Below are positions 44,801 to 57,407 of a stretch of 64,000 nucleotides of DNA, piece by piece (position 1 is the stretch's first letter; each line of letters opens with the position of its first letter). Source of the DNA: Aphelenchoides besseyi (Eukaryota > Nematoda > Chromadorea > Rhabditida > Aphelenchoididae). The notes under the pieces were generated by a model. That model was not told the DNA's origin, did no database searches, and worked only from the letters and a program-made list of their open reading frames with translations. The translations under genes were made by a program, and so were the position numbers. The stretch spans positions 744,001 to 808,000 of the forward strand of contig JAMPIQ010000002.1 of the NCBI GenBank assembly GCA_024699855.1, written 5' to 3'.

Positions 44801-47498
44801 AAATACAATTACAACAACTGAGTAAAGAGATCTCAGGACCAAGCGCCTTTCTTTGCGTTGAATGCAACAGCAGTTTTGAAGACGCATTTAATTTTAACAT
44901 TTTGTATCACATGATAGTTGTCGATAAAAACCCTTTTTAGGAAGACTGTTTATTGTTGACAGTAAGAACAAAAATAATTCGGAAAGGGGGCTTTGGTGTT
45001 CTTAGAGAACGGTAAAAATGTTGAGAAAGAGAAGGCTTTTTATACAGATTTTCATAATGGAGGAGGGCGGAAAAGGTGTCCATAAATTAAAGGTGCGGCG
45101 GAGGTTTTTATGGCCCTTTTTTCAGGACTTGCAAATGATCGAAGGATCGAGAATCTTCTCGATCTTTGACAATAGTACACTTGAACACTCTCCGTTATAA
45201 TCTTTGCTCAGTTAGATACGACGGTTGACATTGACAAGTGAACACCCGTTGACTATATTGCTGAGTCTTAACAATTAAGTGGTAATCCGTGAGTAGTCAT
45301 CAGTACAGAACTTCCAACGTGAACTCGACACGTCAACTAACATCTACAAAATAGATATCGACTATTTTGTAACAGATTTACTATCTGCTATTTATTAATT
45401 TCCAATACAACTTGAACATGTTAACATTGCGTTATATAGGGACTGATAAAAGAAAAGGGAGGCGGGTTTTGGGAGTGGAATGCGCTTAATTAAGGGCTGT
45501 TGGCGTTAATTAGTCAAATTCCGTGGCGTTAAAGCCAATTTGATAAGAAAGTACAAAGAGAAAAGAGAGGTAGCGTCTGTCGGGATTGATAAGAAAGGGT
45601 TGGACATGACCGAGTTGGGCACATATTTTACGCAAAGGTTAACTGTTTTGTCCGGCGGTTAGGTGATCGGTTTATTTACTAGTAAGAGTAACAAATAATA
45701 CTACGAGATATATTACGGAACGAAACACAACAAAACTAAAAACATCGAACTCACTATTTCGACCGGTCCATTTAGATGCTTTTCGTGATATAGCGCGTTT
45801 ATGACATTTTGTCAGGGTTTAATCTCTTACAATAAAATCGGTTTAGTCTACTTAGAAGATAGAGACGTTTATTTCAGCTACAGACGAAAATAAAGTACAC
45901 AACTACACTTGATGAAGAAAAAAGTCGAAGTAAAGGTTGGGTGGAGAGAAGATTCGTTAACGATAAATTGGAGGCGGGGTTAGGGATGCGGCGCTCTAGA
46001 ACTTGATTAAGAAGGAATTTATAACGGGACGTTACAATTTTTGTTTTGGTTACGATAAAAATGCTTTTAATCGGATGTTATTCCGAAAACAAATTAGTCG
46101 AATGTTAAGTCTTAGCCAAGTTGGATCTGTTTTGTTTATCTTATTTTCTCCGACTTAGCATTTTGTATTAGACATTCCGATCTCCCGATCCACTGAAGCA
46201 ATCAGTAGCCTACGATTGTCCCAGTCCAACTCGTTTGTCCGTAGCCCTAATTTATTGTTGTTTCTAATAAACTATTTTTATTGTTTACAAGGAAAAACCA
46301 TTAAAATTGTTATTTTCGTCTTTGGAATTGCAACGCTGGTGTAACGACTGTTCGTTGTTAGATTTAAAAAGGTGCTCCGTCGATAAAGAGACGTTTATTC
46401 TGATCAATTAAGACGCAACTAAGGATAGTAGGAAAAATCTCTCCTCCAAGGCGCCAAAAACGTTCTTTTATAAGAGGTCATTGATAACCACGTATTGGGC
46501 GGAGTGAACCAAAACCGAAAATTCCAATCAATCGAATTTTTATAACGAAACGTTACACTGGCTGAACACACAGAACCTCTTAACTACTGTTGCATGGTAA
46601 TTATCTTCATTCAACTCGTAAATTAAACTTCCACATATCTTTCATCTCGACAGTTTACTAAGATCTGGAGCTTTAGTATTCCAGATAATGTAAGGATGGA
46701 ATTAGGTATGCGACCAAATGAATGGTATTTGGGCGTCAAAACTTCACACTTTCGAATCTATCCGTCTAACTTATTGCTGAATTTAAGATTAATATTCTGA
46801 TGATGCCGGAGTATTTTTACTTCTCAAAACGCAAAATTGAAAGCTAAAAAAGCCTCCTTGAAAATGCTCATTACTTCTATTATCTACGAATTAATAATTT
46901 CCTACTGTCATCGAGCTTATTTCCGCTTAAGTTCTCGGTGCGTTTTTAACGCGTCCGTTTATTACAGTCAAAATACCAAGGTTCGCCCTTCGCGATCCAC
47001 AGGTCGTCTCAGCTGTTATAGCTTAAGACGGCTTGTGGCTCGCGGTTGTTGGGAGAAGCAGAATAAAGAAGGAAAAGCCGTGGTTGGTTCGTTGATTCCT
47101 GCTTTTAAATGGGAATCAACGAGTATGGTGGGCGTTTCTTCCGCAATTTCGCGGACAAACGGTTGCGAGTGATTACTCAAAGCAACAGAGCCAATATCTC
47201 GGTTATCTTATGAAAATGAATTTGGAGCTACGAGCATTCTAAGGTCGTTGAAATCATTAAAATGAAACTCGTACACCTGAATTCACAACCGTCGAGCATC
47301 TCATTCAGCACTGATCTCATATATCGCATTATATTTGCATTGCCTATCTTTATTTCAACAGCAACTTTAATTATATATCGCAATAAATAGCATTCATGAA
47401 GGCAATTGGACTGGGAATCTGCAGTGGAATAAACTAGAAAGCATTCCCGAGCGAACATCGGAACTTGAAAACGAAAAAACGTCCGCAAAGAAACTCAC
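41851..47498. other. Repeat-rich A/G-rich region, no supportable gene
   Basis: TTTATAACG followed within 2-6 bases by ACGTTACA recurs near 42723, 46020 and 46543; CCATAAATTAAAGG recurs near 42183 and 45078. Purine runs (GAAGAAAGGAGAGAAG) are common. Short ATG frames such as 44675-44887 on the minus strand (with one hydrophobic stretch) have no splice context. I read this as several degraded copies of a dispersed repeat. Confidence 0.4.
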
Positions 47499-47580
47499 CA
47501 GTAGGTCCCGACGGAAAGCGCCCGAAAATTTTTTGCTCGTCGCTTTTGACCTTCGAGTTGGACCACCGCTCTCTTCGCAT
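47499..47580 (-). CDS. Candidate first exon (partial)
   Basis: From an ATG at 47580 the minus strand reads MRRERWSNSKVKSDEQKIFG, then RFPSGPT, ending at a strong donor (GTGAGT). Local GC and codon choice resemble the first exons of real genes in this window. I could not find the next exon. Confidence 0.3.
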
Positions 47581-49172
47581 GGGCGTCGCACTTGGCGTCC
47601 ACACGCTCGTCACCACGCTTTTTGTCCGCGCTCTTTTAGCGCCAAAAAACGTCGATTGTTGATCGACGTCTGTGGTTCGTGAATGAGACCTGGGAAATCA
47701 GAAGAGGACTTTTTGGTCTCGATATTCGCGAGATTCTAAAAGACCTTCAGTGTTTAAAATATTGAGTATTCGAAATGGCACAACATGGACCATAATCACT
47801 GCCTTGAATAGAAGCTTTGATTTTAAACGACCACTAGCAAGGAGCTTAAGAGCCAATGAGTTCGGGAACCGACTGAGTGCTCATGAGGGAATGAACGAGT
47901 GATAGAAACTCTTTTCAATCAGCCTTCATAATTTATGACTTTGAATGCGAAAATGAAGTCGGACGGGAAGTCGATTCGATCGCACATACAAATTGCTTCC
48001 AACCTCAACTTTTGATCGTGACCAGAACACAATTTTGGGCTAAAGCACAACTGAAAGTCAACTCACTGTTATGTTCATTTCTATTCTCAAAAATTTACAT
48101 AATGTTTCATTTACTCTTTCGGTCCGGCAGCTTTCAAACGGTCAACTTCTTTATCCATGTCGTCAAGGTAAGTTGTGTTCTTCGATGTCTGTCAAGCATG
48201 ATTAGATTTCTGTTTCAGAGGTTAAACAATGAGCTGCTTCTTGCCAGCATCAATTAATTCGACCGATAAACACTCTAATCGTATTTCCAGCGGACACATT
48301 GAGACGGAGATTTGGAGTTCTCGTTTCGATTCAGCGTTCGAGTTGATATCATTAAATACTTTAATAGTTGCAACACGCTTGTGGTCTATACGGAGAAAGT
48401 AAAACGCGTAAACAACCAACAGATTCTGATCAACTGCTTTGAAAGATTGTAAAATGAGTTTATTCGCCAATTTCATCGAACAATTTTAGGGGAAATTCAA
48501 CCAATGGAATACGAAAAAGATGCTTCTAAATAATCGTCACTTGGCGATCATGTGGTCGGGTATCTGTCGCATCGGTACGAATTTAAGTGCTTCAATTTTG
48601 GACTTGTACTATAAGAGAAATATCGTTTTTATCGTTCTTAAGATTCCAAAAGTTTGTTGAAGAGCATGTTCGTGGAATTGAAGGTCGAGAGTCTGCCGTG
48701 TGTGTCCTTGTTTAGTCGATGAGCTCAGTTTTTTTGTGGTTGAGAAATAAACTAATTGGAACTGATTTGATGGTAATGGTTTAGCCATTTAAAAGTGTTG
48801 ATCATGTAGTGTCTGTTAACGAATAGTTTTAAAGATCAAGAGTGACAATCTTATGAGTGATTGTTTTCTGGTTGGAACAACCAGGATAATTTTTGATCTT
48901 AAACGATTGTTCATTTCTTCCGAAATGCCCTTGTTCTTTTGGAAATTGGTTTTGCAATCCGAATACCGTGGGAGTGTCTGAATGTTTCCGGTTATGATTC
49001 TGCAATGACGAACTTCTGAAGTTTGTTTTTTAACTCACGAATACGCTCGATAAGTTCCGAATTGCTTCGAATCGGCAATCAAGTCGTGTCTACGATCATT
49101 CGAACGAAGCTGATAACACGTGACTGTCTACGCGTTTATAAGCTCCTTTGTTTTCACAAACCCCCACCAGAG
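47581..49172. other. Intergenic, nothing recognised
   Basis: AT-rich; presumably includes the upstream region of the vWA gene at its right end. No supportable features. Confidence 0.3.
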
Positions 49173-50620
49173 ATGTTTACTCTTTTGTTTCTTTTTGGGT
49201 TCTTCGGTCTCGGTAAGTACACTTGAAAGGTTTCTACTTCGCTTTTCAGTCTCCTGTACAGAGCCGTGCAAAGGTCAGATCGTGATTGTGTTGGACTCTG
49301 CGGAAGAGAGTTCGTGGCTTCCGAAAGAACTGTTCATTGTGAGTACCTGACCTGAAAGCCTAAGAAGAAACGAAATTTAGAACCAAAAGAACTTTGTCAA
49401 GAAGCTTTTTGCTGATCTCAACTTTGACGACTACGAACGCTTGGTCATCGGCTCTTACAATCAAAACACGTATCTGACCAACTTCGGCGACTTCAAGAAC
49501 GAATCGGATGTTAACAAGTATGTTGATGCGATCGAACAAGAGAATGCTCTTGACTGGTTGGGAAAGTAAGTTTCATGATTAGGAGTCATTTATGGACAGT
49601 TTTCAGTGGCTTAAACGATGTCATGAACCAGAAGTATACGTTTTACAGAAATACTACGGTCATCTTTTTTGTCTCTGCTTGCATTGCTTGTGGTGACGGC
49701 GAGTATACGCGCGAGAATGCCAAATCACTTCAGGATCAAGGTGTTCGATTGGTTTTAGTGGCTCATGGAGATCCAGAACACATTTCTGTTCGGGAGTTGG
49801 CCGCTGTTACCAATGATATCAGCACCGTCTTCAACTGGGATCCTCGGTTGACAATGCCGGCCAATGACTACCGTGCGTGGTTCAAACAAGTCCTCGCATG
49901 TCCGATTCGGAAACCAGGTAATTGAAGCGGCCGTTTACAGTCACAATCATTTAAGACCCGTCAGTTGTCAATTCGTGTGGTCGACAAATTCTGGTTCTTT
50001 TGGATACAACCGCTGATTCGGAAGCTTTCACAATGTCTGACTTTGATGTGAGCTCAATCAATCACAGATCATTCAAATTGGCTTTTAGGCTCAAAACAAT
50101 CTCATAAACAACCTCTTCACTGACTCCAATTTCATTGAATTCGAACGTCTGGCCATTGGTTTCTACTCGAACAAAGCAAACTTGACCGAGTTTGGAGACT
50201 TTTACGAACAATCGGATGTCAGCGATTTTGTGAATTCGATCGAACCTGATTATGACAATGCTTTGTATTTGCCAAAGTAAGTGTAACACTATTGACTGTC
50301 TAGCCATGAGCTATAGGGTATTAAAAGCGATTTACGAGCATCATTATTCGTGGAGTATCAACTCCACAATCATCGTCTTTTTGTCCGATGTGGAGACGGC
50401 GGAAGTCGAACCTGCACGAAGATATGCGAAGGCGATTCAAGACTTTGGAATTCGATTGGTTTTGGTCGGACACGGAGATTTTGAAGACGATTATGTTTCC
50501 GTTGATCGATTGGTGGAAATAACCGGGGATCCTGATGTTGTCTTCAAATGGGATCCGGACACCGGTCTGCCTAAAGATTATGTTGGATGGTTCAACCAGG
50601 TTCTTGGCTGCTTACCCTGA
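49173..50620 (+). CDS. Secreted protein with two vWA domains
   Basis: Seven exons (49173-49212, 49250-49338, 49381-49565, 49607-49917, 49956-50047, 50089-50276, 50317-50620) encode 402 aa. Signal peptide MFTLLFLFGFFGLVSC, then two homologous von Willebrand factor A domains of about 190 residues, each starting GQIVIVLD / RQILVLLD and containing ..YERLVIGSY../..FERLAIGFY.., ..TVIFFVSA../..TIIVFLSD.., ..GVRLVLVAHG../..GIRLVLVGHG.. and ending ..WFKQVLAC../..WFNQVLGC... Three introns occupy matching positions in the two halves, so the gene arose by internal duplication. The MIDAS motif DxSxS is degenerate in both (DSAEE, DTTAD), which argues against classic metal-dependent ligand binding. Related tandem vWA secreted proteins are common in nematodes. 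Confidence 0.85.
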
Positions 50621-53600
50621 GCTGAATTGTCCGAAAATGTATGTGCAAAATAAACTCGCGGATAATCAGAAATTATCGGTTGTAAGGTCCACTTTTTTGC
50701 CGAATTTATTGAACTGACTGAGCACTTGGGCTGAAAAGTTGAGAACTAGGTGATCAACTTCTTTCATCGAAGTCAAATGAGATTGTGAGAATAACGCGTG
50801 GTGTGATAAGCTAAAGAACGTTAAATTGGTCGGTTAAGAACCTATAGGGGTGTTCATCACTTCACATTCATTTCTAGTGTCTATAAAAGGCTGTCTATTT
50901 GCTTGAAGCTATTTTCTGATTAACGAGTACGATAGAATTGGAACGTAACTCCAAAGGTTTTAGTCCTTATATCACGTAGAAAAACAACCATATTAACGAA
51001 AAATTCCGCTGGTTTGCTATAAGGTTAGGAATACAGAAACCTTTTCCTTATCCGCAATAGGAACTATCATTTTTGTTCGAAATGAAATGTTATTTGGAGA
51101 ATACTCGGGCTTATGCCGCGACGCTAAGTGGTGCAAATGAGCATGAATGCGAATTGTAAGCTTAACCCAGTTGAGTTCAGTGTCGTAATGTTCGTTAACA
51201 GTGAGTTATTCAGGACACGACAGCAATGTACAAGGCACTTATCCTCACAGTTTATCGTAATTTAACGTCCTGCTTGTGCTCTTCCGCTCATTCTTATTCT
51301 AAAATAGTTTTAATGTCCACAGAATTCATTGTACTTGTTGATGAGTTTGGATTCCTATTCCGTCCATGGAAAGGTTTCACATTTGTTCCGCATTGAGATG
51401 GTTAACTTCTTTGTTTGTTAGAGCCACTGATCATCAGGATTGAAGCGGCGTGTTTATTTCTGGTGTTGATAGAAGTTGTGGAATGACAGATTTGTGCGAG
51501 TTGTTAGCATCAAATACGGTGGTTGGAGCACTTCAATGAAGAGGCTTGTGGTTAGCTTCTTTGACTGCTCTGCAGAGCTGTTGGATTCATTTTGTCGGGC
51601 TTGAAGTTATTGTTAGGTGACCGGCTGAATACATGCTTATGGAATGGAATTGAATTGCCATCGTGAGTTTGCCGGCCGTTGAGTCGAGGACATGAGTTGG
51701 AATGCGACCAGATTCCGTTTACTTCGGCATTACCATTTGCATTCTGGGGATTGGATGTTTATCAGCTCTGTGGCTTTCAATTTCCGTTGCATTTACAGGA
51801 GATCGTTCTTCAGATTATGACTCAGAATCAAGAATTCCGACGACATTCAGACTTTCCGGAGGCTATTACGACAGAGACGATAGAATTAGTTACATGGAAA
51901 ACGAGTTGCTTGGCGTTTCATTGAAAGTTTTCTCTTGCGTGTAGCATTTATCTGAACATTGACACCTACTTATTGTTCACAATGTTATTCCGTTGATTGT
52001 TGAATTCACAGTACCGAGACGATGCAAAAGCTTGCTTTTAATTTCGCTTATTCAAGCATTGTAGTTCTTGATTCAATACGACGATAGTTGTGGTTCTATT
52101 TCAAGAGCAATAATCGTGTTAACCTTCCGTCTATTAGGCATATGCCAGTCTTGCGTTTATGCTGCTTCTGTATTCTTCCGGCAACTCATCGACCAGTCTG
52201 GTCAGAAAGTATTGTTCTGAGTGACAGCAATTGAATAGTCTGTTTGTTTCCGTCATAGACAAACTCAACTGAACTGCTAATGTATACGATGATCGTACAC
52301 CCGTAGGATATGTTGGATGACGAGCTTATTCGGGGGATTGTGTTGTTGAGGTTCAAAAAGAATTCCGAACAACGAATTCACATTATGCAATGAAAAGGAT
52401 TTGCAGTTACTGATGATCATCAACAAAGTCACTTGTGTTCTGCGAGATATAGTGTTTTGTTTGTTGGTACGCACCAGTTTGAGTTCACTTTTCCGATGTA
52501 CTTAATCGCCGCAAGTTCTGATTTGTTGGTTGTTCAGGAACACTCGAAAGTGACTCATGGGAGTTTTAAAGTTCAGAGAATAATTGGTCGTTAGATCTTA
52601 TTTCAGGTTTGTTCCCGTCTAACACCAAGGAGTTAATAACTACTTTTGTTCAACCTCTACACCTGTTTCTTCCTAACACTATCTTTCTGGTTTTTGTTGT
52701 AAACATCTGTTTTCTCTTGTTGGTCAACGCAATTTTTATCAATGCTCGAAGTCGAGTTGACAGCAATGTCTGTAGAATGTTGAGCTCTTGAGTCGAATTC
52801 CGTAATTCGCCAGGGGCTGAAAAGAGCTATTCCGATTACTGAGTTCAATTCTGCCTACATTCTTACATCTTTAGTCACGTGATAGAATTCCGTTCCGAAA
52901 CGTGCCTTGTTCGATGTCTGTAAAGATCCGACTAGCCGAGAGCAGAGTTCTTTGATCTCGCGTTTACGTCTTTAAGTTTCGAATTCGATCTAAAGCGGTG
53001 TTTGATTCAGAACAGATGGTTATGTTCGGTGCTTGCAGTTCCCTTATGGTGAGTCTATTGCGAAGTGTTTTGGTTTATCTTGTATTCGACGACATTTCTG
53101 ATCGGGTTTCGTTATTTCTCTTGTGTTCGGCGTCTGAGGGCGTCTCGCAACGAAGTCCGAATCCTTGGAATTTATCGGCTATAAAAACCGCTGTCTGCCT
53201 TCGACTAACTGGCTTTCATACTCGTTGTACCATTTCAGTCCAACAAGTAACGTCGCCAGGGTCTTTTCGGCAGAGCGAACAGGCACTGCATCGCTGTGGC
53301 TCAACGTCGACTCGATCGCTATGAATTTCGCGGCCTTCGTAGTGATGCGATTGATCACCTTCGTCAGTTGTTCCTAGATTATGGATTCTCTTTTCGACTT
53401 CGTTGCCATCTGAATTCCTGAAACTACAAGGCCACAGCACGAATAGGACAAAAATGAACTTTTCTTTAATTTTGTCGATTGTCCGTAAGATGTGTGGATA
53501 CGTTCACTCAAGACGTTTGAGGAGTGATAACACCAGGAATATCCGACTTAGAGATGCTATCGAGCAGTTTGTTTGCTTAGTTCCGATGCCGTTGAATTCA

Positions 53601-54419
53601 TAATCTTTGTACACAAATGTCTTAATCCAAGTTCATGGACTAACAGTAAACGCAATCGAATTCCGTAACTGCACGTGATTAAAGATCTCCGTTGATCATC
53701 TAGTGGATTCTTCTGCTTGAATCTATTTCGACGAGTATGCGTCTGAGTGTTGTTGACCGGTTGGATTGTTTTAATTGGGATGAAGATAATAAGTGTTGAT
53801 TTGTGCTCCTGACCAACCATTTCTGCTCACGCTGCGGTTGTTTTAGTCCATTGCGGGCTTATAGCACGTTCTCTTGGATGTTTGGACTCGAATTCGGCAG
53901 TGGTTTTGAGTTGCTGTCATGCAACGTTGAAGATGTTTTCCTTGATCATTCATGTTTGAACTTGTTTTTATTTCCGCTAGAAATTATCGTTGGCGACCTT
54001 CCCATTAAGTTTCTTTATGATCACAGTGAGTAAATCTGATTCTTGGTCACTTGAATGGCTTTGTTGTTGGCAGACATCTGATACGTAAATGCATCTCCGA
54101 AAGATTCGTTGTGTTGCTGGTATCACAATCTTCAAGTTTTGTTAACGACATCGCTCACTGCTGACTTCTGATTAGAATCGACGAGCTTCTCAACATTTCG
54201 TTTCTGAATTCGAGTTACTGGGCACAAGTTCCGGCTTAAAAAACGCTTTTTTGAAGACCAGGTTGCTCATAACCAAGTGGTTTGTTAACTTCTGGATGTC
54301 CTGCAGTTGTGCTGCGTTTTGATAGTTGAGTTGTACTAAGTTGATTGAACTGGTTCTTTGATTTCTGTGCAGTCACTTCTGTTCGTGGGTAATTGGACAC
54401 AAACTTCGCCGATTGTAGT
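50621..54419 (+). other. Strand-polarised ATTCCG domain (plus strand)
   Basis: ATTCCG on the plus strand at about 51003, 51357, 51712, 51834, 51987, 52362, 52797, 52829, 52887 and 53660, continuing at 54561 and 54825. I saw no CGGAAT on this strand. Plus strand is T-rich and G exceeds C. No gene recognised, though it could be intronic to a plus-strand gene. Confidence 0.5.
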
Positions 54420-54830
54420 AGTTGGCCATGAACTATGACGGGAAGTCGGTGAACTCAAAGAACCGATGGTTATTTGCATTCGACTTATCTATAATTCACT
54501 TCCGTTCTCATTGGTTTTCTTGATCGTAGCCTCCTGGAGCATGAACTTATTTGGCCAATTATTCCGTCTGTTCTACAAATCTCATTCTCCAGGTGGGTCT
54601 TCTCTACAGCTTCTAAGACCTCGATTTCCAAGCATACATTCGGTCATATGTTTCACAAAGCGAATATAACAAGCGTTAATTGGGTCGATCTTCCGAATAA
54701 CGAACACCTTGTTCTTGTGCATTCCAGGTTTGAAGTTCGAATTCACTGATATGCAGATGGTAGTTAGTGTCCGTGTACGGTGTTCTTTGACAGACGGTGT
54801 TTCTGTTTATGAAGTTGTTTCTGTATTCCG
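54420..54830 (+). repeat. Inverted long-range repeat, copy 2
   Basis: Inverted counterpart of 8128-8520, about 46 kb away. It carries the 67-codon frame starting at 54466, differing from copy 1 at two residues (S/F and I/T). The sequence beyond this core is less alike. Confidence 0.7.
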
Positions 54831-55392
54831 CTTTCTTCCTGTGGCATTTTTTCGATAGCTATGAGCTTCGTATTAACTCTCGATGGAAGTTCATGTTTCC
54901 TTGACAGCAATTGAAGCTGAGGTTCTTCTTGATCTTATATTCATTGTATTTCTTGATTAATGCGAAAAATGACAACTGATTTTCTCTATTAAACGAAATC
55001 TAGTACACAATCTGTAGTGCTAATAGCAAACATTGGAATTCCATTACGGAAGTTTTCAGCCTCCGAATTCACTTCTCAACTGGTGGCCAATTGATTATGA
55101 GCATCGAAGTGCAGAAAGGTTATGATGTGGATCACTGGTTGCTTCATTGATGTGTCCGGTTGTTGATTCAGTCTACAGAGCATTTTACTTGCACTCAAGT
55201 GGTCTTGGAGTTCTTCCGATAAACTTATTTCTTTTCATTCTTCTTCAATTCACACAGCAATTGGCCACACGCTTCTTTAGGCATTCAATTGAAGGGTCAG
55301 CACAATCAACGCGAAATCTGCATTCCAAACACCTCAATTCGCACAACCATCACAGTGAAAAGCAAAAAAAACCTCGAACGACGGCCCTTTGA

Positions 55393-55605
55393 AACGAAAA
55401 CGCGAAAAAACCTCGGACTTTCGAGCGTCTTTTGGTCGACGGAGAATCCAATCGGCTGTTAAACGAAGTGGTCAACAGACGAATTCAACGGCTCGCAATG
55501 AAGTCACAAGCGAACAATCACTTTAACGATTCTGTCGACATTCTTTACTCTCGACAATCCTTGAACTCTCTTAAGGTCCATAAATTTGTGCACCCATCTA
55601 AATGA
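55393..55605 (+). CDS. Possible terminal exon, unknown
   Basis: An open frame ending in TGA at 55605 reads ..KKPRTFERLLVDGESNRLL then NEVVNRRIQRLAMKSQANNH, a charged helical composition unlike the flanking ATTCCG domain. No clear acceptor was found at its left edge. If real it would be the 3' end of a plus-strand gene whose introns include that domain. Start is only the edge of the frame. Confidence 0.27.
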   Translation, partial: NENAKKPRTFERLLVDGESNRLLNEVVNRRIQRLAMKSQANNHFNDSVDILYSRQSLNSLKVHKFVHPSK

Positions 55606-56559
55606 GTGATAGTCCGATGTCGACGCGTATTCCAAGTTTCCACATCATCTCGCAATTCACTCTTCTTTTCGATGTTGAGTTTGCGTGTTTGGACTCTAAA
55701 GCACCTTCCGACGACTTCTGTGTGTTCATCTGCGCGACTAACGGTTGGGATACAAACAAGAAGATTCAACTAAACAAAACGACCTCATGGCTTCAACTAT
55801 AAGAGAACGAGTTCTTATTGAAGTTCAAAACGAAATGCTTTCAAAGCCCATACTTTTCTGTTGCTTCCCGTCGTTTTTGCTATTCAATACATTCGAGTCT
55901 ACCTGAGTGAACTTAAGGATTAATTCGAGCGGTGAGCGCAAGCTCATTGATTAAAATTACTTTTGTTTTCGGTTGTGCGTTGAAAGATGTCGATGGACTC
56001 TGTGCTTGGCCGAACCGTCATGTTCAATGCCCAAACACTGGCTACGGGTGTAAGGAGATGGCCTCGAAATGGAATGGTTACGTAGAGACGACTGGAGTTT
56101 GACGGACAACAAACTGAGCTCAAGAACAAAGCTCAGAAGCCACGTACTCCACACCCAATTTGTCGTCTTTTCAATTTACCGATTAGAGGCGAACGAATCG
56201 ATCAATTAAACGGAGAAAAGAAAGAAACGAAAAATTTTGTGGAATTAAACACGAAGTCATATCGAGACCCTCGAATGATCGTTGTGAGTTAATGGTCGTA
56301 TATTATCAAAGAGAATCATCTCGAAGAATAGTTCGGATGTTTGCACTCGAAAGGGACGCAAGTTACAACCGTCGAATGTCTTCAACCTCGTCTCTTGTTT
56401 CAAGTCGACTATTGGCCACTGGCTGATTGATTGTGGTTCCGACGGAATTGAAAGAGGTTTCAGAATTGTGTAAGCTGTTGACACGTAGAACAAACCTCAA
56501 TCTTAAAGTTATATCATCATTACTACAGGCGTTTGAGAATCTTAACCGCAATTTCGAAT
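55606..56559. other. Intergenic, nothing firm
   Basis: Overlapping frames on both strands at 55600-55800 are each about 65-75 codons and cannot be separated from chance. No RNA gene or repeat recognised. Confidence 0.3.
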
Positions 56560-56872
56560 GTTCAGTTTCCGCGTTTGGCGCCAAAACTCCGATGACTCAT
56601 CAGTTCTCTCTGACCAAAAGAAGCGCAGCTGCAGAAAAAAGTCCCCATAAACACAAAAACATTCGATTGGCCGTCTTCTCTGATGGAGAGATCACTTGCC
56701 GTTTCTTTTGGTTTGATGGCGCGTGAATGGAAATCGTGTGTTGTCTCTGCAACCGTTCGACCAAGAGCTCACTTTCCTCACTCCGACGGTCTCAGCGCCC
56801 GACTTGATCCTTTCGTGTAATCACCTCCACGCTCATTCTTCTGTTTTTCAGATGGACGTTTCCTGTAGACAC
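56560..56872 (+). promoter_or_regulatory. Shared upstream module, copy 2
   Basis: Identical to 35203-35515 (reverse complement) apart from one noted base. Ends with TTTTTCAG directly before the ATG at 56852 and continues about 20 bp into the coding region. Here it is not preceded by the palindrome repeat, so the two modules have different left flanks. Confidence 0.6.
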
Positions 56873-57390
56873 GTGATGTTTCTCATGAAATCGGTGCAAT
56901 GGTTCATGTCGGAGCCGCTTGAATTCTGGACGACTTCCGGAAACGTCATAATCAAAGATTTGGGTTCGTTCGAGTTCGCTCCGAATGTTCACTTTTCGAT
57001 CGCAGTCCACTCCTACGGCGAAGATTGGGGGTTCTTTCAATTCTGCTCGACAGATCCATTCGCTCATCTCGACTTTGATGTTTTTCTCTGGGTAGGACAA
57101 GATGGAGTGATAATTAGCGATACGAGCTGTAAATTTGATTCCTCGAATATTTTAATCTTTTGGTTTAAGGTGCTTCGCTGACTGTTAATGATGGCCACGA
57201 AGTGATTCACAACTTCAAACCGTTCATACTTAACTGCGATATGCATTACAAAAAAAAGTGTCCGTACTGTACAATCGAAGAGAATCAGAACGCCACATTA
57301 ATTGCCGCACAAGATCCCGTACCACAAGTGGAGAGAATGGATGTGAGTGCAAGTGATGAGATTGAAATGAACGAGCATTTTAGACTTTGA
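56852..57390 (+). CDS. 165-aa duplicated protein, copy 2
   Basis: Exons 56852-57128 and 57170-57390 give 165 aa, the same exon lengths as copy 1. Conserved blocks: SEPLEFW, FAPNVHFSIAVHSYGEDWGF, FFQFCSTDPFAHLDFDVFLW, GHEVIHNFKPFIL, CPYCTIEEN and a tail DEIEMNEHFRL. The rest has diverged heavily. A MATH/TRAF-like fold is possible but unproven. The second cistron follows at 57408. Confidence 0.7.
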
Positions 57391-57407
57391 GTTCATTAAC
57401 GGATACC

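Noticed and set aside
47465..47662. Plus-strand frame over the 47.5-kb exon
   Set aside because: Antisense of a minus-strand exon whose donor (ACTCAC on the plus strand) is clear.
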